Positions 1 through 8,769 of a stretch of DNA of 64,000 nucleotides are shown here, piece after piece. The translations under genes were made by a program, and so were the position numbers. Position 1 is the stretch's first letter; each line of letters opens with the position of its first letter. The stretch comes from Paracoccus seriniphilus. Lineage in GTDB: Bacteria > Pseudomonadota > Alphaproteobacteria > Rhodobacterales > Rhodobacteraceae. The notes beneath the pieces were generated by a model. The model had not been told where the DNA came from and did no database searches. It saw nothing but the letters and a program-made list of their open reading frames with translations. The DNA lies in NCBI RefSeq assembly GCF_028553745.1, contig NZ_CP067132.1:1-64000 (forward strand), written 5' to 3'.

Positions 1-253
1 GATCCAGACCGGTCATGATCGCGGCCAGCCCGCGCTCGACATATCCGGCCAGGGTGACGCCCTTGGCCGTCAGCCTCAATCCGTCGGGTCGGCGATCAAA
101 GAGGATGGCACCGATCTCGTCTTCGATTTTTTTGATGTGATAACTGACCGAACTTTGACTGACATTCATCTCGCGGGCTGCATGCGTCAGATTCCGGGTT
201 TTTGCTACTGCATTGAAAACCTGAATGGATTTTATGTTCTTGATCTGGCGCAT
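1..253 (-). CDS. LysR-family transcriptional regulator (N-terminal part, cut by window edge)
   Basis: Only the first 84 codons lie in the window. They read MRQIKNIKSIQVFNAVAKTR onward and form the winged helix-turn-helix typical of LysR regulators: the A-x-x-M-x-V-S-Q-S-S-V-S-Y-H recognition helix at about residues 25-39, then the conserved 'LFDRRPDGLRLTAKG' wing at about 51-65. The effector-binding domain is beyond position 1. The gene is divergent from the livG operon starting at 385, the usual arrangement for a LysR activator of the neighbouring operon; the inducer would probably be the imported substrate or its CoA ester (inference). Confidence 0.9.
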   Translation of the reverse strand, partial: MRQIKNIKSIQVFNAVAKTRNLTHAAREMNVSQSSVSYHIKKIEDEIGAILFDRRPDGLRLTAKGVTLAGYVERGLAAIMTGLD

Positions 254-290
254 CCGTGACCTCCACCTGTCGGCAGTCTAGCATCCAAAA

Positions 291-310
291 ATTCGATGGC
301 ACCAGCGAAT
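291..310. promoter_or_regulatory. Inverted repeat in the lysR/livG divergent promoter region
   Basis: ATTCG, ten bases, CGAAT form an interrupted dyad between the lysR start (253) and the livG start (385). LysR proteins bind interrupted dyads of the T-N11-A type, so this is a candidate activator site, but the half-sites are short. A second short dyad, TGTCGC-N5-GCGACA (355-371), lies in the livG leader just before its ribosome-binding site GGGAGGA. Confidence 0.3.
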
Positions 311-384
311 CTTTGCGTTTCTTGCCTGTCGCATCGCCGCCTATGGTCCGAAATTGTCGCTGATGGCGACATGGGGAGGAAGCG

Positions 385-1152
385 ATGACAACCAAAGTCC
401 TTGAGGTGAAGGGCCTCTGTAAATCATTCGGTGGCGTCCGGGCGCTGCGGGATCTGTCATTTACGGTGAACGAAAATGAAGTGTTGGGGCTGATCGGACC
501 GAACGGCTCGGGCAAATCCACCACGGTCAATACGCTCAGCGGGGTTCTGCCGCCGACCGCGGGAGAAATCCGGCTGGGCGGGCATCCGGTGCAGAATCTG
601 CCCGAATGGGATCGTGTCGCGATGGGGCTGACGCGGACATTCCAGACCGCCAGCGTCTTTCCCGAATTCACGGTGCGCGAACAGGTTGTGCTGGGCTGCG
701 AGGCCACGCGCCGCTCGCGCCCGATTGCCTCGGCATTCCGTCTGAAAGCCGATCGAGCCGAAGAGCAGGAGATCGCGAAGCGTGTCGATACCGTGCTGGA
801 ACTGACCGGCCTGACCGCGCTGGCCGATGCCAAGGTCGGTGTCATTTCCGCAGCAGAGCAGCGTTTCCTGATGATCGCGACTGCGCTGGCCTCGGGGCCA
901 AAGATGATCCTGCTGGATGAACCGGCTGCAGGCATGATCTCGCATGAAAGGGAAACCCTGACCAGGATGATCCGGCGCATTTGCGACAGCGGTACTTCGG
1001 TTCTGGTCATCGAACATCACATGGCGCTGATCATGGAGGTTTGCGACCGGATCGTGGTGCTGAACTTCGGCGCGCAAATCGCCGAGGGCACGCCCGCCGA
1101 GATTCGCGAGAACCGGGCCGTCATCGACGCATATCTGGGAGAGGCAGCCTGA
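385..1152 (+). CDS. livG: Branched-chain amino-acid-type (HAAT) ABC transporter ATP-binding protein, LivG-like
   Basis: Cytoplasmic ATPase of a hydrophobic amino-acid/carboxylate ABC importer, 255 aa. Walker A GPNGSGKS is at residues 38-45 and Walker B MILLDEP at 174-180, followed by AAGM as in LivG proteins. The ABC signature, normally LSYGQ or LSGGQ, is degenerate here (ISAAEQ, 154-159). Start ATG has a strong GGGAGGA eight bases upstream. It is the first gene of a tightly packed operon and overlaps the following ATPase by one base (TGATG). The substrate is unlikely to be an amino acid, given the downstream acyl-CoA ligase and dehydrogenase; an organic acid is more likely (inference). Confidence 0.9.
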   Translation: MTTKVLEVKGLCKSFGGVRALRDLSFTVNENEVLGLIGPNGSGKSTTVNTLSGVLPPTAGEIRLGGHPVQNLPEWDRVAMGLTRTFQTASVFPEFTVREQVVLGCEATRRSRPIASAFRLKADRAEEQEIAKRVDTVLELTGLTALADAKVGVISAAEQRFLMIATALASGPKMILLDEPAAGMISHERETLTRMIRRICDSGTSVLVIEHHMALIMEVCDRIVVLNFGAQIAEGTPAEIRENRAVIDAYLGEAA

Positions 1153-1853
1153 TGTTGGAAATACGCGGTCTGCGGACGGGATATGGTCCCATCGAGGTGG
1201 TTCACGGCATCGATCTGGATGTCCGCGAAGGGGAATGCGTGGCGCTGATCGGCGCGAATGGCGCGGGCAAAAGCTCGACGCTGAAGACCGTTTGCGGGCT
1301 GCTGCCTGCACGCGGAGGCTCGATCCGTTTCAACGGAGAGGACATCACCAACCTCAGGGGTCATGCCGTCGTCAAGGCCGGCATCACCATGTGCCCCGAA
1401 GGACGGCAGGTCTTTCCCGGCATGACGGTGATGCAGAACCTGCGGCTGGGTGCCTATGCGCGCAGCGATGCCGAACAGGCAGAGGATCTGGAGCGGATGA
1501 TGGACATGTTCCCGATCCTGCGCGAGCGGGCGGGGCAGTCTGCCGGGACGCTGTCGGGGGGCGAACAGGAAATGCTGGCCATTGCACGGGCGCTGATGTC
1601 GCGCCCCCGGCTGTGCATTTTCGACGAGCCGTCCCTGGGACTGGCCCCGAAGATCGTGGCCGAGGTCGGGGAAACCATCGCGCGGATCAAGGCCATGGGG
1701 ATGACCATCCTGCTGGTCGAGCAGAATTCGCTGATGGCGCTGCGACTGGCCGACCGGGCCTATCTGTTCGAGGCCGGAGAGATCGTGCTGGAGGGCACGG
1801 GGGAAGAGCTGCAGACCCATCCAGAGGTGGTCAAGGCATATTTGGGACATTGA
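1152..1853 (+). CDS. livF: Branched-chain amino-acid-type ABC transporter ATP-binding protein, LivF-like
   Basis: Second ATPase of the heterodimeric HAAT importer, 233 aa. Walker A GANGAGKS at 34-41, canonical signature LSGGE at 134-138 and Walker B LCIFDEP at 154-160 followed by SLGLAP, the LivF hallmark. The start is the ATG overlapping the livG stop codon; the frame stays open further upstream, but that part only shadows livG. With a degenerate signature in LivG, this subunit supplies the complete signature loop of the pair. Confidence 0.93.
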   Translation: MLEIRGLRTGYGPIEVVHGIDLDVREGECVALIGANGAGKSSTLKTVCGLLPARGGSIRFNGEDITNLRGHAVVKAGITMCPEGRQVFPGMTVMQNLRLGAYARSDAEQAEDLERMMDMFPILRERAGQSAGTLSGGEQEMLAIARALMSRPRLCIFDEPSLGLAPKIVAEVGETIARIKAMGMTILLVEQNSLMALRLADRAYLFEAGEIVLEGTGEELQTHPEVVKAYLGH

Positions 1854-1901
1854 ACCGGGCGCGCATCGTCGCGAAGCGGCTCAACAGGGAGGAGCAAGAA
1901 C

Positions 1902-3119
1902 ATGACTGGGAAGATTTTTCTGAAAGGCAGTGTTGCGGGGCTTGCCGCATTGATGATGTCGGGGGCGGCGATGGCCGCCGACGAGGTTCTGACCATCGGT
2001 GTGGCCGATGCGCTGACCGGCGGCGCGGCCGTCTATGGCCTGCCACAGGCCAATGCGGTTCAGATGGCCGCGGATGAGATCAATCAGGCTGGCGGCATCA
2101 AGGTCGGGGACGATACCTATTCGCTGGATGTCGTGGTCTATGACGACAAGGCAAATCCGACCGAGGCCACCAATGCGGTGCGCAAGCTGATCGACCGCGA
2201 CGGGGTCAAGTATATCCTGGGCTTCTGCTGTTCCGGGGCGACGGGTGCTGTTGCATCGTTCATCGAATATGAAGATGCCGTCATGCTGGTGGGCAATGCG
2301 GCGGAACGTTCGATCACGACGCGAGAGATCGGCAATCTTGTCCGCACCCGGCCACCTGCCGACTATACCGGCGCGGCTGCCGGGGCCTTTGTGGCGCAGC
2401 AGGGCCACAAGCGGGTCGCGGTTCTGGGTGCCCTGGAAATCTCTTTCTACGCCAGCTATGTCGAAGCCTTCGAGCGCGAGTTCACCAAGGGCGGCGGAGA
2501 GGTCATTGCCCATGAGGTCTTTGCCTCGAAAGATCGTGACATGTCTCCGCAGCTGACCAAGATCCGCGAGATGGAACCCGATGCATTGCTGGTGGTCGGC
2601 TATGTCGAACCCGCCGCATTCGCCTATCGCCAGTCGGTCGAACTGGGCATGGATATTCCGCGCTATGGCTTTACCTCGGGCAGCGAAGAGCAGTTCCTGC
2701 GTGTCGCCAGTTCCGAGCAGATGGAAGGTGTCTGGGATCTGCGGCCGACCGAATTGACGTTGCAATCGACGGGCGAGACCGGGCTGGCCTATCACAAGAA
2801 CTATAGCGAACGCTTCGGCATCGCGCCTTCGCCCAGCTCTCCCTATGCCTATGATCAGGCCTGGGCGCTGAAACATGCCATCGAGGCGGCCGGAACGGCA
2901 GATGATACCGAAGCTGTCGCCGCCGCCTTGCGCGATCTGGAAATCCCGTCCGAGGCGGTGATGCAATATCTGCCCGTCAACGGAAAGATGTTCGACGAGA
3001 ACGGGCAGGCCTATACCGCCAATGGCGCATTCCAATGGCAGGATGGGCACTGGGTCTATGTCCAGGAACTTCCCTCGGATCCCGAAGCCTACTCCGCGTT
3101 CCTTTCGACGCTGGACTGA
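1902..3119 (+). CDS. livK: ABC transporter periplasmic substrate-binding protein, LivK/Peripla_BP_6 family
   Basis: Periplasmic receptor, 405 aa. A Sec signal peptide occupies about residues 1-25 (charged start, hydrophobic stretch, AMAAD cleavage area). The mature part begins with EVLTIGVADALTGGAA, typical of Peripla_BP_6, and continues with NAVQMAADEINQAGGI and the DDKANPTEATNAVRKLI segment. It sits between the ATPase and permease genes of its operon. A GGGAGGAG ribosome-binding site precedes the ATG. Peripla_BP_6 receptors for aromatic or other carboxylates look alike, so the ligand cannot be named. Confidence 0.92.
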   Translation: MTGKIFLKGSVAGLAALMMSGAAMAADEVLTIGVADALTGGAAVYGLPQANAVQMAADEINQAGGIKVGDDTYSLDVVVYDDKANPTEATNAVRKLIDRDGVKYILGFCCSGATGAVASFIEYEDAVMLVGNAAERSITTREIGNLVRTRPPADYTGAAAGAFVAQQGHKRVAVLGALEISFYASYVEAFEREFTKGGGEVIAHEVFASKDRDMSPQLTKIREMEPDALLVVGYVEPAAFAYRQSVELGMDIPRYGFTSGSEEQFLRVASSEQMEGVWDLRPTELTLQSTGETGLAYHKNYSERFGIAPSPSSPYAYDQAWALKHAIEAAGTADDTEAVAAALRDLEIPSEAVMQYLPVNGKMFDENGQAYTANGAFQWQDGHWVYVQELPSDPEAYSAFLSTLD

Positions 3120-3127
3120 GCACATCC

Positions 3128-3149
3128 GGCGGCGCGCGGGCGCGCCGCC
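3128..3149 (+). other. Intercistronic GC hairpin after livK
   Basis: GGCGGCGCG (3128-3136), a CGGG loop and CGCGCCGCC (3141-3149) form a perfect nine-pair stem just downstream of the livK stop. No T-run follows. Such hairpins after binding-protein genes usually protect the upstream mRNA from 3' decay or attenuate read-through. Confidence 0.75.
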
Positions 3150-3219
3150 ACATTCCCCTTATGTATAGGAGGCCTTCCGCGAACGGCATGCGACGTTCGT
3201 TGCGCGGGACGCTGTGACG

Positions 3220-4077
3220 ATGATCGAGATCCTACAGCAAATCATAAACGGTCTGGCGATCGGGGGCGTCTATGTCCTGATCGCGCTCGGCCTGACAATC
3301 GTGTTCGGCATTCTGGGCATCGCCCATTTCGCGCATGGTTCGGTGTCCATGTTCGGAGGCTATCTGACCTTTTTTCTGGTCGCGCAGCAGGGGCTGCCAT
3401 TGACGCTGGCCATCGCCATCGCGCTGGTCGTGGGTATGGTCCTCGGCGTGCTGATCGAGCTTCTGGCCTATAGGCCGGTCAGGAATGCGAACCATATCAA
3501 TGCCTTCATTGTCGCGCTTGGGCTGACGATGATGGTCGAAGGCTTCAATCTGCAGTTTTTCGGGGCCGAACAGGTGGTCATTCCCACCGGCGCCACGCGG
3601 GTCTTCAACTTCGGCGGGCTGACGCTGCCCGAACTGCGCCTTTACGTAATCCTCGGCGCTGCGGCGCTGATCGTGGCGATGACGATCTTCGTCGAAAAGA
3701 CCAAGACCGGACAGGCCATTCGCGCCGTGGCGGAAAACCGCGATGCGGCGATCCTGATGGGCATCAATGTGCAGATGATCCCGATGATCGTCTTTGCCAT
3801 CTCGACCGCCCTTGGCGTGGCGGCTGGTGTCATGGTCGGGTCGCTTTTTGCCATCGCGCCCGGCGTGGGCGAAGGGCTGGTGGTCAAGGGCTTTGCCGTG
3901 CTGATCCTTGGCGGTCTGGGGTCTATCCCCGGAGCAGTCGTCGGGGGCATCGTTCTGGGCGTTACCGAGGCTTTGGCGGCGGGTTTCATATCCTCGGCCT
4001 ACAAGGATGTCATCGCCTTTGTCGTCATGATCGGCGTGCTGCTGTTCCGGCCCCAGGGCCTGATGGGGAGGGCGTAA
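3220..4077 (+). CDS. livH: Branched-chain amino-acid-type ABC transporter permease, LivH-like
   Basis: Inner-membrane permease, about 285 aa, nearly all hydrophobic with about eight membrane segments. It opens with MIEILQQIINGLAIGGVYVL, the conserved LivH N-terminus, and carries the AENRDAAILMGIN coupling region (about 170-182) and GLGSIPGAVVGG near the C-terminus. A GTG at 3214 would add two residues; neither start has a clear ribosome-binding site, so the choice is uncertain. It pairs with the LivM-like permease that starts three bases after its stop. Confidence 0.9.
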   Translation: MIEILQQIINGLAIGGVYVLIALGLTIVFGILGIAHFAHGSVSMFGGYLTFFLVAQQGLPLTLAIAIALVVGMVLGVLIELLAYRPVRNANHINAFIVALGLTMMVEGFNLQFFGAEQVVIPTGATRVFNFGGLTLPELRLYVILGAAALIVAMTIFVEKTKTGQAIRAVAENRDAAILMGINVQMIPMIVFAISTALGVAAGVMVGSLFAIAPGVGEGLVVKGFAVLILGGLGSIPGAVVGGIVLGVTEALAAGFISSAYKDVIAFVVMIGVLLFRPQGLMGRA

Positions 4078-4080
4078 GCG

Positions 4081-5028
4081 ATGACCAGAAAGACCATTCC
4101 GCTGCTGGCGGCGCTGGCTCTGTTTCTGATCCTGCCGCAGCTGATCGCGGTGAAATATTACCTGCATCTGTCCATTCTGGCGCTGATCTGGGTGATCATG
4201 GCGCAGGGTCAGAACCTGATCCAGGGATATACGGGATATGTCTCGATCGTGCAGGCGGGTTTCATGGGGATCGGCGCCTATAGCACCGCCCTGATGGGCA
4301 GCCATTTTGGCTTGCCCAGCAGCGTCACCATCATTCTGGCTCCTTTGGTCACGGCCTGTTTCGCGTTGCTGGCGGGCTATCCCAGTCTGCGGGTCAAGGG
4401 CCATTACTTTGCCATCGTGACCCTGGCTTTCAATATGGTGATCTTCATCATCCTGTTGAACTTTACCGATCTGACCAATGGCGAGGCCGGGATTTCGGGC
4501 ATTGCCAAACCCGGATACGGGCGCGGGGCTCTGATCGATTTCAATGACAGGCAGGTCTACTACTATTTCGTGCTGGCTGTCGCGGTGCTCATGACGGCGC
4601 TCGCCGCGGTGATCGTGCGTTCGCGCATCGGTCAGATCCTGATCGCCATTCGTCAGAACGAGGATCTGGTCGCTTCGGTTGGCGTGGCAGCGTGGAAATA
4701 CAAGCTGTTCGCTTTTGTCGTCAGCGCCATGTTCGCAGGGCTGGCCGGCGCGCTGTATGCGCATTACCAAAGCTTCATCAATCCCGAGATCTTTGGCGTC
4801 GCCCAGTCACTGGATGCGATCCTGGCGGTGATCATTGGTGGATCTGGAACCTTGACCGGGCCAGTGATCGGAGCGTTCTTCGTGGTGTTTCTGCCCGAAT
4901 ACCTGCGCTTTGCCGACAGTTTCCGGCTGATCCTTTACGGTCTGATTCTGGTCCTGGCGACGATCTTCATGCCACGTGGCATCGTCGGTGTGGCCCGCGA
5001 TCTGGCGGGCCGGATCAGGGGGCAATGA
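4081..5028 (+). CDS. livM: Branched-chain amino-acid-type ABC transporter permease, LivM-like
   Basis: Second permease of the importer, 315 aa. LivM features are GQNLIQGYTGYVSIVQAGFMGIGAY (about 40-64), LRVKGHYFAIVTLAF (about 102-116), the IRQNEDLVASVGV coupling region (about 190-202) and GGSGTLTGPVIGA (about 256-268). The gene's TGA overlaps the ATG codons of the acyl-CoA dehydrogenase that follows, so transport and catabolic genes appear to be translationally coupled. Confidence 0.93.
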   Translation: MTRKTIPLLAALALFLILPQLIAVKYYLHLSILALIWVIMAQGQNLIQGYTGYVSIVQAGFMGIGAYSTALMGSHFGLPSSVTIILAPLVTACFALLAGYPSLRVKGHYFAIVTLAFNMVIFIILLNFTDLTNGEAGISGIAKPGYGRGALIDFNDRQVYYYFVLAVAVLMTALAAVIVRSRIGQILIAIRQNEDLVASVGVAAWKYKLFAFVVSAMFAGLAGALYAHYQSFINPEIFGVAQSLDAILAVIIGGSGTLTGPVIGAFFVVFLPEYLRFADSFRLILYGLILVLATIFMPRGIVGVARDLAGRIRGQ

Positions 5029-6179
5029 TGGCGATGTCGCAGACCCTGGATCCCGTCTTTCTGAACCGCATCCGGCAATTCGCCACGGATGAAATCGCCC
5101 CTGCTGCGCCCCTTTGGACCAAGGGGCAGGCGCCGGGATCCGAGCTGTTCCGCCGCGCTGGCGAGTTGGGCCTGATGCGTCTTTGCGTTCCCGAGGCCGA
5201 TGGCGGTTTGGGCTTCTCCTTCGCGATGAAGGCTCAGGTCTGCGCGATCCTTGCCTCGGCCGATTTCGGTTTCGCCATGTCGGTGGTCAATACCCACAAT
5301 GTCGCCGCCCGCATTGCCGCCAGCGGCAGTGCAGGGGCCCGTGCGGCCTTTCTGACCGGCCTGCTTTGGGGCGAGGCCAGCGCCTGCACCGCGCTGACCG
5401 AGCCGGCAACCGGATCGGATGTCGCGGCCATGGAAACTCGCGCGACACGGGTCCGCGACGGCTGGGTTCTGGACGGCGAGAAGGTCTGGATCGTCAATGC
5501 ACGTCATGCGGCGACGGCCATCGTCTATGCGCAGACGGGCACGACGGGGGATGCCAGGGGTATCGCCGCCTTTCTGGTCGATCTGACCGCGCCGGGGTGC
5601 CGGCGCCATGCCATCAGCTCTGACTTCGCGCAGGCCAGTGCCGGAACCGGTGGTTTCGTGCTGTCGGGGCTGGAGGTGCCGGACGACAATCTGCTGCTTG
5701 AGCCGGGCCAGGCCTTTGGCGCGATCATGTCGGAAATCAACGGCGCCCGCACCTATGTGGCCGCGATGTGCTGCGGCATGATGGAGGCGGCGCTGACGCA
5801 TTGCAGCGCCCATGGCGCGTCACGGCACAGCTTTGGCAAACCTCTGGCCGCGCATCAGGGCTGGCGCCTGCCCGTGGCACGCGCGGAAACCGCGCTTGCC
5901 GCAGCGCGCGAACTGACCAATGCGGCGGTGGCGGCGATTGAAGAGGGGCGTGACGCCCAGTTGATCGCGGCGCAGGCCAAGATCTGCGCGACCGAGGCGG
6001 CCCAGACCCATCTGCCCGTCCTGCTGCATGCGATGGGGGCGGAAGGTCTGCGTCCCGAATATCCGATGGCACGGCATCTGGCAGCCAGCCAGATCGCCAC
6101 ACTGGTCGATGGCTCGACCGAAATGCTGCTGGAGCGCGTCGCCAAACTGGCGCGCCCGCACTCTGAAACCCGAACCTAA
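5028..6179 (+). CDS. Acyl-CoA dehydrogenase family protein
   Basis: FAD-dependent alpha,beta-dehydrogenation of an acyl-CoA, 383 aa, the normal family length. Domains: N-terminal helical part (LNRIRQFATDEIAPAAPLW), central beta domain with ALTEPATGSD (about 122-131) and GEKVWI, and a C-terminal helical domain ending in LVDGSTEMLLERVAKLA. ATG codons at 5025, 5028 and 5034 are all possible; AGGGGG at 5017-5022 best fits 5028. Together with the CoA ligase at 7210 it suggests a CoA-ester pathway for the acid imported by the Liv system. The specific substrate is not recognisable. Confidence 0.88.
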   Translation: MAMSQTLDPVFLNRIRQFATDEIAPAAPLWTKGQAPGSELFRRAGELGLMRLCVPEADGGLGFSFAMKAQVCAILASADFGFAMSVVNTHNVAARIAASGSAGARAAFLTGLLWGEASACTALTEPATGSDVAAMETRATRVRDGWVLDGEKVWIVNARHAATAIVYAQTGTTGDARGIAAFLVDLTAPGCRRHAISSDFAQASAGTGGFVLSGLEVPDDNLLLEPGQAFGAIMSEINGARTYVAAMCCGMMEAALTHCSAHGASRHSFGKPLAAHQGWRLPVARAETALAAARELTNAAVAAIEEGRDAQLIAAQAKICATEAAQTHLPVLLHAMGAEGLRPEYPMARHLAASQIATLVDGSTEMLLERVAKLARPHSETRT

Positions 6180-6189
6180 CGAGGCAACC

Positions 6190-7206
6190 ATGCGTGTTTT
6201 CCAGATCCAGGATGACTGGGGTATCGACAATCTGAAAATGGCCACGCGCGATGTGCCAAAGCCGGGCCGTGGTGAAGTCCTGATCCAGATGCGAATGGCG
6301 GCGTTGAACGCCCGGGATCTGATCGTGCCAGAACGCGGTTATGGCCGCGCCACGGGCAATCTGCCCCTGATCCCGGTATCGGACGGGGTCGGCGTGGTGG
6401 TGGAAACCGGCGAGGGCGTTTCGCGCGTGGCGACCGGCGACCGTGTCTGCCCGACCTATTTCCAGAACTGGCAAGGGGGTGCGCCTTCGGCGGAACGCTT
6501 TGCATCGGCTTTGGGCGGACCGCTGGACGGGGTGATGGCGGAATTCGTCTGCCTGTCCCAAGAGGGCGTGGTGCGGGTTCCCGATTATCTGAGCGATGCC
6601 GAGGCCGCGACCCTTCCCTGTGCGGCTCTGACGGCATGGAGCGCGATTTCAATGCAGGGTGCCGTGCATCCGGGGGATCGCGTCCTTGTGCAGGGTACCG
6701 GCGGGGTGGCTCTGTTCGCGCTGGCATTCGCCAAGATGCATGGCGCACATGTGACGGTGATCTCTTCCAGCGATGACAAGCTGGAACGGGTGCGCGAGAT
6801 GGGTGCCGATGCGGTGATCAACTATCGGGAGATCCCCGACTGGGCGCGCGCCAGCCGCGAAATCACCGCCGAACGCGGGGGTTACGATCTGATCGTGGAA
6901 TTGGGCGGGGCCAAGACCCTGCCCCTGTCGCTGAGGGCCGTGCGTCCGGGCGGTACAATTGCCATGATCGGCGTGCTGTCCGGCCTGCAGCTTGAGGCAT
7001 CGCTGGGGCCCATCGTGGCGCGGCAGGTGCGCCTGCAGGGCGTCACCGTGGGGCATCGCGACGGGTTCGAGGCGATGCTGACCGCAATGGCGCAGCATCA
7101 GGTTCATCCGGTGCTGGGTGAGACCTTTGATTTTGCCGATCTGCGGACTGCGTTGGAACATCTGCGCAGCGCCAAGGGGATGGGCAAGACCCTGATCAGG
7201 TTCTGA
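6190..7206 (+). CDS. Zinc-independent medium-chain dehydrogenase/reductase (quinone oxidoreductase-like)
   Basis: NAD(P)-dependent MDR-family oxidoreductase, 338 aa. GroES-like fold first, then Rossmann motif GTGGVALFA at 169-177. The catalytic zinc ligands of classical alcohol dehydrogenases are missing: the Cys position reads NARD (40-43) and the GHE motif is replaced by VSDGVG (63-68), and there is no four-cysteine structural zinc lobe. This places it with quinone/enone reductases, which reduce activated double bonds or carbonyls. It could act next to the acyl-CoA dehydrogenase. ATG at 6190 follows ACGAGG. Confidence 0.85.
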   Translation: MRVFQIQDDWGIDNLKMATRDVPKPGRGEVLIQMRMAALNARDLIVPERGYGRATGNLPLIPVSDGVGVVVETGEGVSRVATGDRVCPTYFQNWQGGAPSAERFASALGGPLDGVMAEFVCLSQEGVVRVPDYLSDAEAATLPCAALTAWSAISMQGAVHPGDRVLVQGTGGVALFALAFAKMHGAHVTVISSSDDKLERVREMGADAVINYREIPDWARASREITAERGGYDLIVELGGAKTLPLSLRAVRPGGTIAMIGVLSGLQLEASLGPIVARQVRLQGVTVGHRDGFEAMLTAMAQHQVHPVLGETFDFADLRTALEHLRSAKGMGKTLIRF

Positions 7207-7209
7207 ACG

Positions 7210-8745
7210 ATGGATGATCTGATTTACCACACCAGATATTGGGTCGAACAGGACCCGCAGCGCCTGGCGTTTCGCATGTGCGACAGTGGCGAGGATGTCA
7301 GCTTCGCCCAATTGGAGGCACGGGCCAATCAGGGTGCGCATCTGTTGCGCGGGCTGGGGCTGAAGCGTGGCGATCATATCCTTGTGCTGATGGAGAACCG
7401 GCGCGAGTTCCTCGAGGTCTGCTTCGCGGCGGACCGGGCGGGGTTGTATTACACGACCGCCAGCACGCATCTGTCCCCGGATGAGCTGTCCTATATGATC
7501 GGCGATTGCGGGGCAGGGGTCGTGATCGTCTCGGACCGCTTTGCCGATCGGATTGCGCGGTTGCATCAGGACATCGCGGGCCTGCGTGTGCTGGTCGTCG
7601 GGGACAAGGTCGAGGGATGTGACAACTGGTCTGCAATCGCGGCCGAACAGCCGGAAACGCCCATTGCCGATGAAAGCCAGGGGCTGGACATGCTGTATTC
7701 CTCGGGCACGACCGGACGGCCCAAGGGGATCAAGTGGGAGATGACCGACACCCCGGCCGGGGGGCGGACCATGCTGATCGACCTGCTTGGCGGGCTGTTC
7801 GGCTACAGCCGCGAGGCACGCTATCTGTCGCCCGCTCCGCTGTATCATGCGGCACCATTGCGCCATTCGATGGTTACGATCAAATCCGGCGGTTCCGTCT
7901 TCATCATGTCGAAATTTGATGCCGAGGGGGCGCTGAAGCTGATCGAGCGGCATCGCATCACGCACAGCCAATGGGTGCCGACGATGTTCGTTCGGTTGCT
8001 GAAACTGCCCGAGGCTCTGCGCGCGAAATATGACGTCTCATCCCTGCGCATGGCCGTGCATGCCGCCGCGCCATGTCCGGTCGAGGTCAAGCAGCGCATG
8101 ATCGAATGGTGGGGGCCGGTGATCCATGAATATTACGCCGGCACTGAAAACAACGGCTTCACTGCCATCGATACGGCGGAATGGCTGAGCCATGTCGGCT
8201 CGGTCGGACGCGCCAAGCTGGGCAAGATCCATATCTGTGATGAAAGCGGACAGGAATTGCCCATTGGCAGCGAGGGCGAGATCTACTTCGAGAACGGCCA
8301 TCAGTTCACCTATCACAATGATCCGGAAAAGACCGCAGCCAGCCGGAATGCCCAGGGATGGACGACCCTTGGCGATATCGGGCGGGTGGATGAAGAGGGT
8401 TATCTCTATCTGACCGACCGTAAGTCATTCGTCATCATTTCCGGCGGGGTGAACATTTATCCGCAGGAAACCGAGAATGCTCTGCTGGATCATCCCGCCG
8501 TGCTGGATGTGGCCGTGATCGGCGTGCCGAACGAGGATTTCGGCGAAGAGGTCAAGGCCGTGGTGCAAACCGTTGCCGGACAACAGGGGTCGCCCGCGCT
8601 GGAGGTCGAACTGATCGAATGGTGCCGCGCGCGCCTTTCTGCGATCAAATGCCCGCGCAGCGTCGATTTCCGCAGCACATTGCCGCGCACCGAAACCGGC
8701 AAGCTGGTCAAACGGCAATTGTGGCGCGAATATCGCGGGTTGTGA
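7210..8745 (+). CDS. AMP-dependent acyl-CoA synthetase/ligase
   Basis: Activates a carboxylic acid to its CoA thioester using ATP, 511 aa, the full ANL-superfamily length. The P-loop SSGTTGRPKG is at 164-173, the adenine-binding YYAGTEN at about 313-319, the hinge/ATP motif TLGDIGRVDEEGYLYLTDR at about 388-406, GGVNIYPQE after it, and the catalytic-lysine tail LPRTETGKLVKRQLW at about 492-506. Last gene of the operon that begins at 385. It is the expected first catabolic step for the acid carried by the Liv transporter (inference); the acid is unknown. Confidence 0.92.
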   Translation: MDDLIYHTRYWVEQDPQRLAFRMCDSGEDVSFAQLEARANQGAHLLRGLGLKRGDHILVLMENRREFLEVCFAADRAGLYYTTASTHLSPDELSYMIGDCGAGVVIVSDRFADRIARLHQDIAGLRVLVVGDKVEGCDNWSAIAAEQPETPIADESQGLDMLYSSGTTGRPKGIKWEMTDTPAGGRTMLIDLLGGLFGYSREARYLSPAPLYHAAPLRHSMVTIKSGGSVFIMSKFDAEGALKLIERHRITHSQWVPTMFVRLLKLPEALRAKYDVSSLRMAVHAAAPCPVEVKQRMIEWWGPVIHEYYAGTENNGFTAIDTAEWLSHVGSVGRAKLGKIHICDESGQELPIGSEGEIYFENGHQFTYHNDPEKTAASRNAQGWTTLGDIGRVDEEGYLYLTDRKSFVIISGGVNIYPQETENALLDHPAVLDVAVIGVPNEDFGEEVKAVVQTVAGQQGSPALEVELIEWCRARLSAIKCPRSVDFRSTLPRTETGKLVKRQLWREYRGL

Positions 8746-8769
8746 TAGCCAGCAGAGTTGCTGTGGTGA

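Noticed and set aside
3232..4770. A 512-codon minus-strand open frame over livH/livM
   Set aside because: Same reason: shadow of two membrane-protein genes, no start signal and no recognisable domain.
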